Part shown: positions 34,284 to 43,700 of the stretch, in pieces
Layout of the letters: the number at the start of each line of letters is the position of its first letter
Position numbering within the stretch: the stretch's first letter is position 1
NCBI RefSeq assembly: GCF_003350325.1
Contig: NZ_QLYZ01000017.1
Span: 45,234-109,233, forward strand
Reading direction: 5' to 3'
From: Vibrio rhodolitus
Lineage (GTDB): Bacteria > Pseudomonadota > Gammaproteobacteria > Enterobacterales > Vibrionaceae
DNA length: 64,000 nucleotides
Position numbers and translations under genes: made by a program
The notes under the pieces: generated by a model
Told to the model about the DNA's origin: nothing
What the model saw: only the letters and a program-made list of their open reading frames with translations
Databases searched by the model: none

Positions 34284-36132
34284 ATTTTAACTCCTCTGCA
34301 TCCGTTGCAGCTTGCTGGTCTTCATCGACCGACGGTGGGGTCCAAAATGCTGCAGCCATCATGCCCCACATCGCCATCATGTTATTAATAATCCAAAATG
34401 TATTGAGAACTAAACCGCCGAAAGAATAATTGCCCCAAGCACCTGTGTTGTAACCGACCCACGCAAAGATGAGGGCAAATAAGCTGACAAAAAACACAAT
34501 AGATTGAGGAAGAACAAGCTTGAAGAAGTTGCCGGTTTGTCTCTCTTTTGGCGTCGTTGGAAAACTAATTTTTCTTCCTCTAAGCACTGTCCATAACGCG
34601 CGTAAATTAACAGGGAAGAAAGATAAAAAGTTAGTTTTTCCCTTGTAGCCAGCGACTCCCCAAGTGCCAATCATCATCGCCAGTTCAGCGGTCAGCACAT
34701 ACGGCAAAAAGTGCATATAGAACGTCACGTCGTAAGCGCTCACAGGCGCAATCGAGGTCAGAAAATAGACGATTGGGCAGGCTAAGAAAATAATGTTCCA
34801 GATCGCCGAAAGGTTTGACCAAAAGCTCGCGCCATACATAAGCTTCTGCTTGAGGTTTAGTCCTTTGCGAAAGATAGGATTGTCATTCATAAAAATGTCG
34901 ATCGAACCGCCCGAATACTTAAAGCGTTGCACTGTCCAAGTTTGCAAGTCTTGCGGAGATAGCATTTTACTCTCAACTCTTGGGTGCATTACCGACCGCC
35001 AATTACGCTCTTGGTCAGAATGCAGCACTATCGAAGTATAAAGGTCTTCTGAGACATGAAACTTATAAGGGGTAAATTCGGTATCAAACAGAATCTCATT
35101 GCGCAGATTGTCTGATACGTCTTTATCGACTTGCTTTTCTTTGGTTAAGCGACGGATCTGGCGCTCAACTTCATCTTGTTCCTTGGTAATTTGCTCTGCA
35201 TAAGCACGCAGCGCCGCTTCCATTACCGCCTCTCGGCGATGGATGGAGCCTGCACCACAGCAAAACGAAGCGTTTGCCCAATTACGTCTGCGTTGAATAA
35301 CGTCGTAAAACATCTGCGGGTCGTTAACAAACGGGTCTTCACCTAGAGTAACCGGTCCATAGAAACGCTCTACACCCTTGCCAACGGGCTCTGCCCAACT
35401 GCCCAGTTTGCGTTTGAGGAAAGCAGGAAGACGCTCACCTTCAGGTATATCAAAAAACCACTGTGGCGTTTGGACCCAAGCGACATTCGGGTCTCTAAAG
35501 TAACCAAGCGTGTTTTCCAAAATAGTCGGAAAAGGTCGCGTATCCGCATCACAGATGACAACGAAATCACCATAGGTTTGTTCCATCGCGTTACGAAGGT
35601 TACCTGCTTTAAAACCAATATTGCCTTCACGAGTGATGTAGCCAACTTGCATTTCTTCTGCCATGGCTTTCATTTCTTCACGCTTACCATCATCAAGGAT
35701 ATAAATATTAATATCGATATCATGTGGGTATCGAATACGCTTGGCATCAAGAATGCTGAGCTTTACCAACTCAGGCTCTTCATCGTAACTCGGGAAAAAC
35801 ACATCAACGCTGATGGGACGATCTTCATCTGTCTCATGGACACATTCTGCTAGCTTGAATGGCGGCTCACGTTTAGGTTCGTCTTTCACTTTCCACAAGT
35901 TATAGGTAAACAACATTGAACCAATAAACGCACAAGACTCTGCAAAAGCCAACGGAAGGGAAAACCAAAGAGCATCATAATTAAGTGCGAATGACCAACG
36001 CCACCACAAATACCAAATGCCAAGCGTCAAGTTGCATGTCGCTAAATACTGATAGAGCAGTTCTCTTGGAATACTATGTGGAACAGGTTCTGGCGGAACA
36101 CGATGCTCGAAGCTCTTAAAATAGTGATCCAT
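34273..36132 (-). CDS. BcsA-like processive family 2 glycosyltransferase (polysaccharide synthase)
   Basis: 619 residues. Two N-terminal membrane segments (about 31-48, 57-78), a cytoplasmic GT-A domain (about 105-415) and four to five C-terminal membrane segments. Catalytic marks: DDG 147-149, DAD 195-197, SED 361-363 in place of the TED general base, and QRFKY 402-406 where cellulose synthases have QxxRW. A charged, coiled-coil-like insert (about 298-345) interrupts the GT domain. There is no C-terminal PilZ domain, so c-di-GMP does not bind as in BcsA. It should polymerise and extrude a beta-glucan-like chain; cellulose is unlikely because no bcsB/C/Z gene is near. Confidence 0.85.
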   Translation of the reverse strand: MDHYFKSFEHRVPPEPVPHSIPRELLYQYLATCNLTLGIWYLWWRWSFALNYDALWFSLPLAFAESCAFIGSMLFTYNLWKVKDEPKREPPFKLAECVHETDEDRPISVDVFFPSYDEEPELVKLSILDAKRIRYPHDIDINIYILDDGKREEMKAMAEEMQVGYITREGNIGFKAGNLRNAMEQTYGDFVVICDADTRPFPTILENTLGYFRDPNVAWVQTPQWFFDIPEGERLPAFLKRKLGSWAEPVGKGVERFYGPVTLGEDPFVNDPQMFYDVIQRRRNWANASFCCGAGSIHRREAVMEAALRAYAEQITKEQDEVERQIRRLTKEKQVDKDVSDNLRNEILFDTEFTPYKFHVSEDLYTSIVLHSDQERNWRSVMHPRVESKMLSPQDLQTWTVQRFKYSGGSIDIFMNDNPIFRKGLNLKQKLMYGASFWSNLSAIWNIIFLACPIVYFLTSIAPVSAYDVTFYMHFLPYVLTAELAMMIGTWGVAGYKGKTNFLSFFPVNLRALWTVLRGRKISFPTTPKERQTGNFFKLVLPQSIVFFVSLFALIFAWVGYNTGAWGNYSFGGLVLNTFWIINNMMAMWGMMAAAFWTPPSVDEDQQAATDAEELKYGV

Positions 36133-36188
36133 CCTTGTTCTCCCTATTAAAACTTACGTTGCTAGCTGAAGCTTTTATGGGTAAAGCC

Positions 36189-36656
36189 CTAATCGAACTC
36201 TACCAACACCTTAACCATGACAAAGGTGTTTTTATCACCCTCTTTTTTTAGCTCGACCGAATCCATCAGACTGGAGACGATGATGAAACCTCGCCCTGAT
36301 GTCGTCCATGTCGATTCATCTTCAGGATCTGGCTCAATAAACTGATTACTAAGCTTGCTGTCTAATTCTTGCTGTGACATTGCAGAGCCACGATCAGAAA
36401 TAGACAACTTCAATTGTGGAGGCGCTTTAGTATAAAACTCGCACTCTAACTCAATCGGCAAGCCTTCCTGTTGCTGGTATGCATGTAAAAATGCGTTGTT
36501 CATCATTTCAACAATGCACAACTCAACTTGCGAAGAGAACTCCTCTTCAATCCCCGCTTGCTGCCAAAAATCATTTAGTTCACTGCACGCCTCTCTCGAA
36601 GCATCTAAAGAGCTAGAATAAGTACTGCCAAACCGCCTTATTTGGCTATTGGTCAT
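36189..36656 (-). CDS. RsbW-like anti-sigma-factor-type HATPase
   Basis: 155 residues, a lone GHKL ATPase domain. N-box VELCIVEMMNNAFLHAY, G1 box ISDRGSAM, and G2 box TSGRGFIIVSSLMD are readable. Such proteins bind and phosphorylate a STAS anti-anti-sigma factor, here most likely the one encoded two genes upstream. No sigma factor gene is in the window, so its released target may be a synthesis protein. It lies between the nucleotidyltransferase and the synthase genes, with gaps of 18 and 56 bases. Confidence 0.85.
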   Translation of the reverse strand: MTNSQIRRFGSTYSSSLDASREACSELNDFWQQAGIEEEFSSQVELCIVEMMNNAFLHAYQQQEGLPIELECEFYTKAPPQLKLSISDRGSAMSQQELDSKLSNQFIEPDPEDESTWTTSGRGFIIVSSLMDSVELKKEGDKNTFVMVKVLVEFD

Positions 36657-36674
36657 CCCTATTTCCCTTAGTCA

Positions 36675-37796
36675 TTAAATTGATTTAAGCGCATCAGACA
36701 CCCTATCTTTAGGATTTGAGCGCATATGACGCCACTGCATTCCTTCACAAGGTTTTCCATCATGCCCAATACAGTAATTGCCAAAAATGGTTTGTTGGTT
36801 CACTTGCGTATTTTCACCAACATGAATGTTGTCGAAAATGAGAGATGCCTCAACGTGACAATTCGCATCCAATACACAATTGGCACCAATGAGAGCAGGA
36901 CCAACAATGTTTGCGGAGTCATCAATTTTACAACCACTACCAATCACCGCTGGCGGTTGTATATTGCACTTATCCAAGTCAACCACTGTATTAATACCGA
37001 GCCAAATACCCGCTCTGACTTGAGTACCTGGTATGCGATAGCCTGGTACTTTGCCGTCCAAGATGTCTTTCGTCACACCCCAGATATCATGAATGTTCCC
37101 CACATCAAGCCATTGAAACTTCAAATCAACAGCGTAAAAAGGCACGTGTTGTTCAACTAATTTAGGGAACAATTCGCTACCAATGTCATATTCTTGATCT
37201 TGAGGAATATAATCGAAAATAGCCGGTTCAAAGATGTAAATTCCGGTATTGATTTGGGTTGAAAGCGCTTCTTCTTTGGCAGGTTTTTCTTGGAAACTTG
37301 TCACTTGTCCACGTGAATCAGCAACCACTACCCCATATTTTTCCACTTCATCGGGCAAAACATTCTTAGTAATAATCGTCGCAATTCCACCCAATTTTTT
37401 GTGCTGTTGAACCGCGTCAGTCAAATCCAAGTCAATCCAAGCATCACCACAGACCACCACAAAAGTCTCATCAAAAAAGCCTGAAAACTCTTGGATTTTT
37501 TTCATCCCACCAGCAGACCCTAGCGCTTTACTTACGTACTCACCATTTAGCAATTCACCTTCATAGGAGTAAGAAAGCTGCACACCGAAATGGTGACCAT
37601 CACCAAAATACCCTTCAATCACTTCTGCTAAATGACTGGTGTTAATCACTATTTTGCTGACATTGTGTTGGGCAAAGAGCTCAATCATTGACTCCATAAC
37701 AGGCTTACCCAAAATTGGGATCATGGGTTTGGGAATCGATTGAGTTATTGGACGAACTCGCGTCCCTTTACCGGCGGCTAAGATCATTCCTTTCAT
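36675..37796 (-). CDS. Sugar-nucleotide pyrophosphorylase (NDP-sugar synthase)
   Basis: 373 residues. The N-terminal nucleotidyltransferase domain (about 1-235) begins MILAAGKGTRVRPIT and has KPMIPILGKPVME and the metal-binding VVVCGDAWIDLDL; NTGIYIFEP and WLDVGNIHDIW complete the sugar-phosphate site. The C-terminal third has left-handed beta-helix hexapeptides (about 265-345). It resembles mannose-1-phosphate guanylyltransferase/GlmU-type enzymes and would supply an activated sugar to the polysaccharide synthase. Which sugar and nucleotide cannot be read from sequence. It is embedded between the STAS and HATPase genes. Confidence 0.85.
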   Translation of the reverse strand: MKGMILAAGKGTRVRPITQSIPKPMIPILGKPVMESMIELFAQHNVSKIVINTSHLAEVIEGYFGDGHHFGVQLSYSYEGELLNGEYVSKALGSAGGMKKIQEFSGFFDETFVVVCGDAWIDLDLTDAVQQHKKLGGIATIITKNVLPDEVEKYGVVVADSRGQVTSFQEKPAKEEALSTQINTGIYIFEPAIFDYIPQDQEYDIGSELFPKLVEQHVPFYAVDLKFQWLDVGNIHDIWGVTKDILDGKVPGYRIPGTQVRAGIWLGINTVVDLDKCNIQPPAVIGSGCKIDDSANIVGPALIGANCVLDANCHVEASLIFDNIHVGENTQVNQQTIFGNYCIGHDGKPCEGMQWRHMRSNPKDRVSDALKSI

Positions 37797-37807
37797 TGCC
37801 GTCTCCT

Positions 37808-38140
37808 CTAGGCAGCGGTCGTCAATGCGGTTTCTACGCTATCGTAAGTCTTAATCAAACGATCCATACGCGTAAGCTTAAACAGGTCTTGGACTGGCTT
37901 CTGTGGGCTCGCAACGCTGATCCTTTTGTCTCGCAATAGCTTATACACGCCCATCACGGCACCAAGACCACTGCTATCCATAAACTTTACCGCGCCAATA
38001 TCAAGCACTAAATGGGGAGCGATATCGCCCATTATCGACTCAATTTGGTTTCGAAACTCTGGAGCTAACTTCGCATCAAAACGCTCTTCATCTATTCGAA
38101 GAACTGTGCTGTCGCCTTTTTCACTAATTTCATATCGCAT
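37808..38140 (-). CDS. STAS-domain anti-anti-sigma-type protein (RsbV-like)
   Basis: 110 residues from the ATG at 38140, which has AGGGAGAG upstream; the frame to 38170 is inside the preceding gene. The STAS core carries FMDSSGLGAVMG with Ser56 at the position phosphorylated in SpoIIAA (first Ser after the Asp). Partner switching: unphosphorylated form binds the HATPase kinase, the SpoIIE-type phosphatase restores it. It overlaps the phosphatase gene by 49 bases, so the two are strictly co-expressed. Confidence 0.88.
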   Translation of the reverse strand: MRYEISEKGDSTVLRIDEERFDAKLAPEFRNQIESIMGDIAPHLVLDIGAVKFMDSSGLGAVMGVYKLLRDKRISVASPQKPVQDLFKLTRMDRLIKTYDSVETALTTAA

Positions 38141-39345
38141 AAATTCTCTCCCTTGGTAGAGCCTTTCCATTCAGCAACTAACAAGCTCACATCATCATCA
38201 AAATTTTCGGTTTTCCGCCAGTCTTGCACCGACTTGACCAGCATGGCGGTCTGCTGTTGTGTCGGATATTGATTTAGATTTGCGATGGTCGAACGCAGCC
38301 CATCTTCTGAAAATTGATCCTCTCCGTTATCAGCCTCTGTGATGCCATCAGAGTAAAACCAAACTCTATCTCCAGCTTCTAATTGAATGCTAGAGGCTTG
38401 GTATTCGACATCATCAAACGCGCCAACGACAAAGTTATCGTGACCAACTAACTCGGTAAGCGTACGGTTGCCTCGGTACCACACCAATGGTGGGTGCCCT
38501 GCACAGCAATAAGACAGCAACCCAGTTTTGGTATTAAGCACCGCGTAGATCATTGTGAAGTAAAGAGCATTGGTTGAAGAACTGGAATAGATTTGGTTAA
38601 GCTTTTCTACCACCCCTTCCGGCGGAACAATTTGCCTGCCGCTTTCTGTCGAGCGAACCACAATAGAAGACTCACCACTTAGCAAGGAGAGACTTTGCTG
38701 AACAGAAAACGACATTAAAGCGGAAGAAACGCCATGACCGGCAACATCAATGAGGTAGAAAGCGACATTGTTATCATCAAGTTGCATGTAGCCCAACATG
38801 TCACCACCAATCTGTGCGCTCGGAATCGAGACATAGCTGAGCTCTAAAAACGGGAAATGCTTTTGCTTTGGCAGTATCTGCTTAATAAGGTCCCCTGCCG
38901 ATTCGAGATCGCGTTTAATGGTCTCGTAAGCTGTATCTAATTGGTGGTTTTTCTGCACAACTTCATTGTGTAACGCGAGAGTACGAAAACCTGCGTGAAT
39001 ACGTGCTTCAAGCTCTTCTACCGAGGTTTTTTTGTCGACAAAGTCATCCGCTCCAGCATCAATACCGGTCACGATCGACTCTTGATCGTTTTTTGAAGAA
39101 AGGAGAACAAAAAAGATGTAACGCCCATACTCTCTGTTTTTTAGAGTTTGGCAAAGGTCAATGCCACTCATACCCGGCATCAACCAATCAGATAGGACAA
39201 ATTGGATGCTGTCTTGCTTAGCAAGCACGTTCAAAGCCTCCTCACCGCTTGTTGCGGTAAAGACTTTAAAGCCTTTTGACTTAAGTACCGACCCCATATA
39301 AACCAAGATGGTTCGGCTGTCATCCACCAGCAGAATTTCCTTCAT
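38092..39345 (-). CDS. Response regulator with SpoIIE/PP2C phosphatase output (RsbU-like)
   Basis: 417 residues. Receiver domain about 1-120 with Asp8-Asp9, phospho-acceptor Asp53 (VLSDWLMPGMSG) and Lys in DFVDKKTS; a linker helix (about 125-150); PP2C phosphatase about 170-400 with IGGDMLGYM, YLIDVAGHGVSSALMSF and DRVWFYSDGITEADN, which hold the metal-binding aspartates. Phosphorylation by a histidine kinase should turn on dephosphorylation of the STAS protein. A hybrid kinase is encoded at 51.5 kb in the window. First gene of the exopolysaccharide operon, with AAGG six bases before the ATG. Confidence 0.9.
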   Translation of the reverse strand: MKEILLVDDSRTILVYMGSVLKSKGFKVFTATSGEEALNVLAKQDSIQFVLSDWLMPGMSGIDLCQTLKNREYGRYIFFVLLSSKNDQESIVTGIDAGADDFVDKKTSVEELEARIHAGFRTLALHNEVVQKNHQLDTAYETIKRDLESAGDLIKQILPKQKHFPFLELSYVSIPSAQIGGDMLGYMQLDDNNVAFYLIDVAGHGVSSALMSFSVQQSLSLLSGESSIVVRSTESGRQIVPPEGVVEKLNQIYSSSSTNALYFTMIYAVLNTKTGLLSYCCAGHPPLVWYRGNRTLTELVGHDNFVVGAFDDVEYQASSIQLEAGDRVWFYSDGITEADNGEDQFSEDGLRSTIANLNQYPTQQQTAMLVKSVQDWRKTENFDDDVSLLVAEWKGSTKGENLCDMKLVKKATAQFFE

Positions 39346-39569
39346 TCCTAGCCTTATGATTATTCGTTATTTTTAGTTTTTATGGCTGTTAATTTCAGTT
39401 AAGAAGTCTACCTCCGTCACTGATCCAGCCATTATTTAGCAAGCCCTATAACTTTAGGTTAGACTCAATTAGTAGCAATGCAAATAATTTGGTATGTTTT
39501 TCTTTACCTTACCTAAGATCGCTCGCTTTACTTTGGTCGGATTTGTTACCGAAAATGGAAGAATAAAGA

Positions 39570-40565
39570 TTGGTAAAATGGTTTGTTAGATTTGGCTTCT
39601 TTTTCGCACTCTTAGTTAGGGTGTCTTATGCCTATGCTGACCAGTATCATGCCTATACCAGTCCTCATGCAGTGGTGCCCTCTAATCATGTTCTAACCCA
39701 CTCCCCCACATTAACCAAAGAACCAATTTCTGAACCTGATGAGCTTGATGATATCTGGCAAGGCGTCAGCAGCTCTTTTGATTTCCCGTATCAAGAGTGG
39801 GAAGGAAAAACCTTTCTTGATGGTTTAAGTGGGAATATCGGCTATCACCATCCATTGGCAGAAACAGAGTCAGCCAACTTACCTGCGGGTGCCACTAGCG
39901 GACCTAGCAATACCAATACAACTTCGACACTCTCACTAAAATATTCCATTGCGGGTGCATGGTTTGTCTCAGGTACCCTCTATTACTATTGGGATAGCGA
40001 CCAACAGCAAGCTTGGAATCCCGATTTTACCTATGTCTTTGGCTATAGTGATTGGCGTCCTTACACCCTTAGTTTGGTTTACTCTAACTATGGCGGAAAC
40101 CGCTTCTCGCCGAGCGGAGAAGAAAAAGTCACTAATTTTAACCAAGGCACTTGGTCGCTAGGTTGGAAATTTCCTATCACGAACCCAGTGAAAGATTGGC
40201 TCACTTTTACCCCCGAAGGAGCGATTGGCTGCCAAATTGACTATAACTACACACCAGAATTTTTCGACCTTGCCTCGACTTCTTATCAAACTGCATTGCA
40301 AACTGTGAGCCTTGGCTGCAAGTATTCTATTTTTGGTAATTGGTACATCAACGGCACGGCGTTTTACTATTTTGACAGATCACAACAGCAACCGTGGAAC
40401 CCCGATTTCACCTATGGTTTTGGCTATTTTGACTGGCGACCTGGTACCATTACTTTGCAATATAATAACTATTCTGGGAATCGTTGGCGTTCATCTGAGC
40501 GAGGAGAAGACACCGGGCGTTTCAAAGATGGCTCTATTACACTTGCATATAGCTTCTCATTTTAA
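39570..40565 (+). CDS. Predicted outer-membrane beta-barrel protein with internal duplication
   Basis: 331 residues from a TTG start with GGAAG upstream. Signal peptide about 1-22 (cleavage after AYA). The mature protein is rich in aromatic-alternating beta strands and ends in the aromatic residue pattern AYSFSF typical of outer-membrane proteins. Two copies of a module of about 75 residues are evident: one near 125-195 and one near 248-325, sharing KYSI-G-W-SGT-YY, QQQ-WNPDFTY-FGY-DWRP and NY-GNR. It is divergent from the polysaccharide operon and 145 bases before the RTX gene. It could be an export pore or surface anchor; family not recognised. Confidence 0.65.
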   Translation: MVKWFVRFGFFFALLVRVSYAYADQYHAYTSPHAVVPSNHVLTHSPTLTKEPISEPDELDDIWQGVSSSFDFPYQEWEGKTFLDGLSGNIGYHHPLAETESANLPAGATSGPSNTNTTSTLSLKYSIAGAWFVSGTLYYYWDSDQQQAWNPDFTYVFGYSDWRPYTLSLVYSNYGGNRFSPSGEEKVTNFNQGTWSLGWKFPITNPVKDWLTFTPEGAIGCQIDYNYTPEFFDLASTSYQTALQTVSLGCKYSIFGNWYINGTAFYYFDRSQQQPWNPDFTYGFGYFDWRPGTITLQYNNYSGNRWRSSERGEDTGRFKDGSITLAYSFSF

Positions 40566-40710
40566 TTCTATCCTTCTGTTTTTCCGTAACTAATAAACTT
40601 TCGTAGCAAATCCGTCTCCAACGACTAGGCTTTAAAAATAAGCTCAAATATGAATCTGGTATCACAATTGCTATATACAGATTCCACCCAGTAAGGCTAG
40701 GAGAAGGCAT

Positions 40711-43700
40711 ATGGAAGGCACCAAACATGATGATGTAATCGTTGGCACCAGTGAAGACGATGCAGTAAACAGCCGTTCAGGAAACGATGAGATATCAACA
40801 CTTGATGGTGATGATTTTGTCGCTGCTGGTGAAGGCAGTGACACGATCGCGGCAGGTGATGGCGCCGATACCGTCCTCGGTGATATCGAATATCAACTCA
40901 ATGAGGAAGAGACTCCACAAAATAATAATGATCACTCGTGGGGAACCGCTGCCACCATCTATGAGCACTCGTCTGAACAAGGTGAAAAAACAAGCCACTC
41001 TCTGAAATTGGATAACTTTGCGGTCAATCAAGCGGTGCAAACATCAACTTCAGCAAGTGGTTTTACGGAACATGAAGAAGTCACCATCGAAATCTCAGAT
41101 GAACAAGGAAATGTCATCGCGACACAGGTTGCGGCGGTTGACCAAAATGGGCAAATTACCGTCAATGTCGACATTCCTGAATCTGATCTTCCTGCCGATG
41201 GCAGTGTCGTGATCACCTTCCTTGATCAGCAATCCAATCCAATCTCCCAAATCGATGATATGAATGTGCAAGTGCGCAATATTTACAATGACACCATTGA
41301 TGGCGGTGCGGGTGATGACATTCTAAAAGGTCAACAAGGCGATGATACGATTTACGGTGGCGAAGGTAATGATTTCCTTGATGGTGATATCAATGACGAT
41401 ACCTTGCATGGTGGCTCAGGCAACGATGTGTTAGTCGGCGGCTCTGGTGATGATGCCCTTTATGGCGACGAAGGTAACGACACCCTACTCGGCTCTGACG
41501 GGGATGACAAACTCTATGGGGGCGACGGCGACGACCTTCTGATGGGTGAGTTAGGTGATGACCACCTCGAAGGCGGAGATGGGAACGACACACTTATCGG
41601 CGACGATGGTCAAGATACTTTGCTTGGTGGCGAAGGTCACGACAAACTCTTTGGTGGTAAAGACGCCGATACCTTAGCAGGTAACGCCGGCAATGACGAA
41701 ATCCACGGCGAAGAAGGTGATGACACCATAAGCGCCGGAGACGGGAATGACTTTGTCCTCGGCGGAACTGGCACAGACAATATCAGTGGTGGTCTTGGCG
41801 AGGATTTACTACTAGGCGGCGATGGTGATGACATCGTCACTGGTGATGACGGACACGATACGTTAGTCGGTGAGTTAGGTGATGACCACCTCTCTGGCGG
41901 TGAAGGCAACGATACCTTGTATGGCGATGTGGGTGACGACACTTTGATCGGTGGCGCTGGCGATGATCAGCTATACGGTGGTGAAGGTAATGACACTATC
42001 GAGGGTGGCGAAGGGCACGATGTGATTCACGCTAACGAAGGTATCGATACCATCACGACCGGTTTGGGCGATGATCAAGTCTACGCTGGCAGTGGTGATG
42101 ACATCATCAACACAGGGGAAGGTAACGATACGGTATTTGGCGAGACTGGCAATAATACCATCGATTCAGGAAGTGGCGACGATACTATTTATACCGATGC
42201 GGGCAACGACTCCATCACCTCCGGCGAGGGTCATGACACCATCTATGCTGGCGACGGTGACAATACGCTCGTTACCGGCGACGGTGATGACCTGATGTAT
42301 GCGGGTAGCGGTGCCGATTCAATCTCCACAGAAAGTGGTCATGACACAATATTTGCTGGTGATGGCAATAACACAATCGACTCGGGTAGCGACAATGACA
42401 CTGTTTATGCCGGAAGCGGAAGCGATAGCGTCACGTTAGGGAGTGGTCATGATAAAGCCTTTACAGGTGATGGTGCCGATACGATTTATGCTGGCGAAGG
42501 AAACGACCAAGTCTTCGCTGGCGGCGGTGACGATAAAATCCTAGGTGAACAAGATAACAATCAGCTATTTGGTGAAGCTGGCAATGACCAATTGATTGCA
42601 GGTGCCAACGCCAGTGAGCTGTATGGCGGTTCAGGGCAAGATACTCTAACTGGCTCAGAAGAGAGCGACAAGCTTTATGGCGGCTCAGATGATGACTCAA
42701 TCAACGCCAATGCGGGCGACGACATCATCGAAGGTAATGAGGGTAATGACACCATAGATGCTGGAGAAGGTCACGATACCGTATTTGGTGGACAAGGCGA
42801 TGACCAAATCACTGGCGGCGTTGGTAACGATACTCTGATTGGTGACAGTGGCGATGATACCCTACTTGGTGGCGAAGGTGACGATGTCCTCGTTGGTGGT
42901 AAAGGGGCTGACACACTTGATGGCGGCAGTGGTCGCAGCGAAATCTACGGTGAAGACGGTGACGATACTCTGATTAGTGCCGATCAAGACGACCTACTCT
43001 CTGGCGGCGCTGGCAATGACAATATTAGCTCTGGTTTGGGTGCTGATACGGTCTTCGCTGGTGCTGGCGATGACCAAGTTGAAACTGGAGAAGGTAACGA
43101 TACCGTTTATGGTGAATCTGGCGTCAACACCATCAATACAGGGATCGGTGATGATACCGTCTATGGCGGTACAGACTCAGATACAATTAGCACCGGAGAA
43201 GGCATTGACCAAATTTTTGCTGGCGCTGGTGCTGATAGCATTGATGCTGGTGAAGGCGATGACCATATTGACGCTGGTGAAGGTAACGACTTGGTACAAG
43301 GGGGAGCAGGTAACGATGCTCTATTTGGTGGCGGCGGTGACGATGAACTCATTGGCGGTGAAGGCTATGACTTTATCGCAGGCGGTGCCGGCAACGACAC
43401 GATTCGTGATGATGGTCAAGACACCATTTTGGGCGAACAAGGTAATGACACTCTATATGCAGCTCAAACGGGCAGTCACAATATTTTCGGCGGCGAAGGT
43501 GACGACACCATCATAGGGAGTGATGTTGCCGATACCCTTTATGGTGGCGCGGATGCTGATACGATTACAGGTGGCAGTGGCGACGATGTGCTGTATGCCG
43601 GTGAAGGCGCTGATAACATCGATGCCGGTACAGGCAATGACACCGTGTATGGCGAAGCCGGTAGCAATACGATTTTACTTGGTGAAGGTGACGACACCCT

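Noticed and set aside
34273..36132. Cellulose synthase bcsA
   Set aside because: No PilZ domain, altered QxxRW, and no bcsB, bcsC or bcsZ gene in the cluster.
36189..38140. Classical sigma-factor partner switch
   Set aside because: No sigma factor gene is present in the window; kept as partner-switch module with unknown target.
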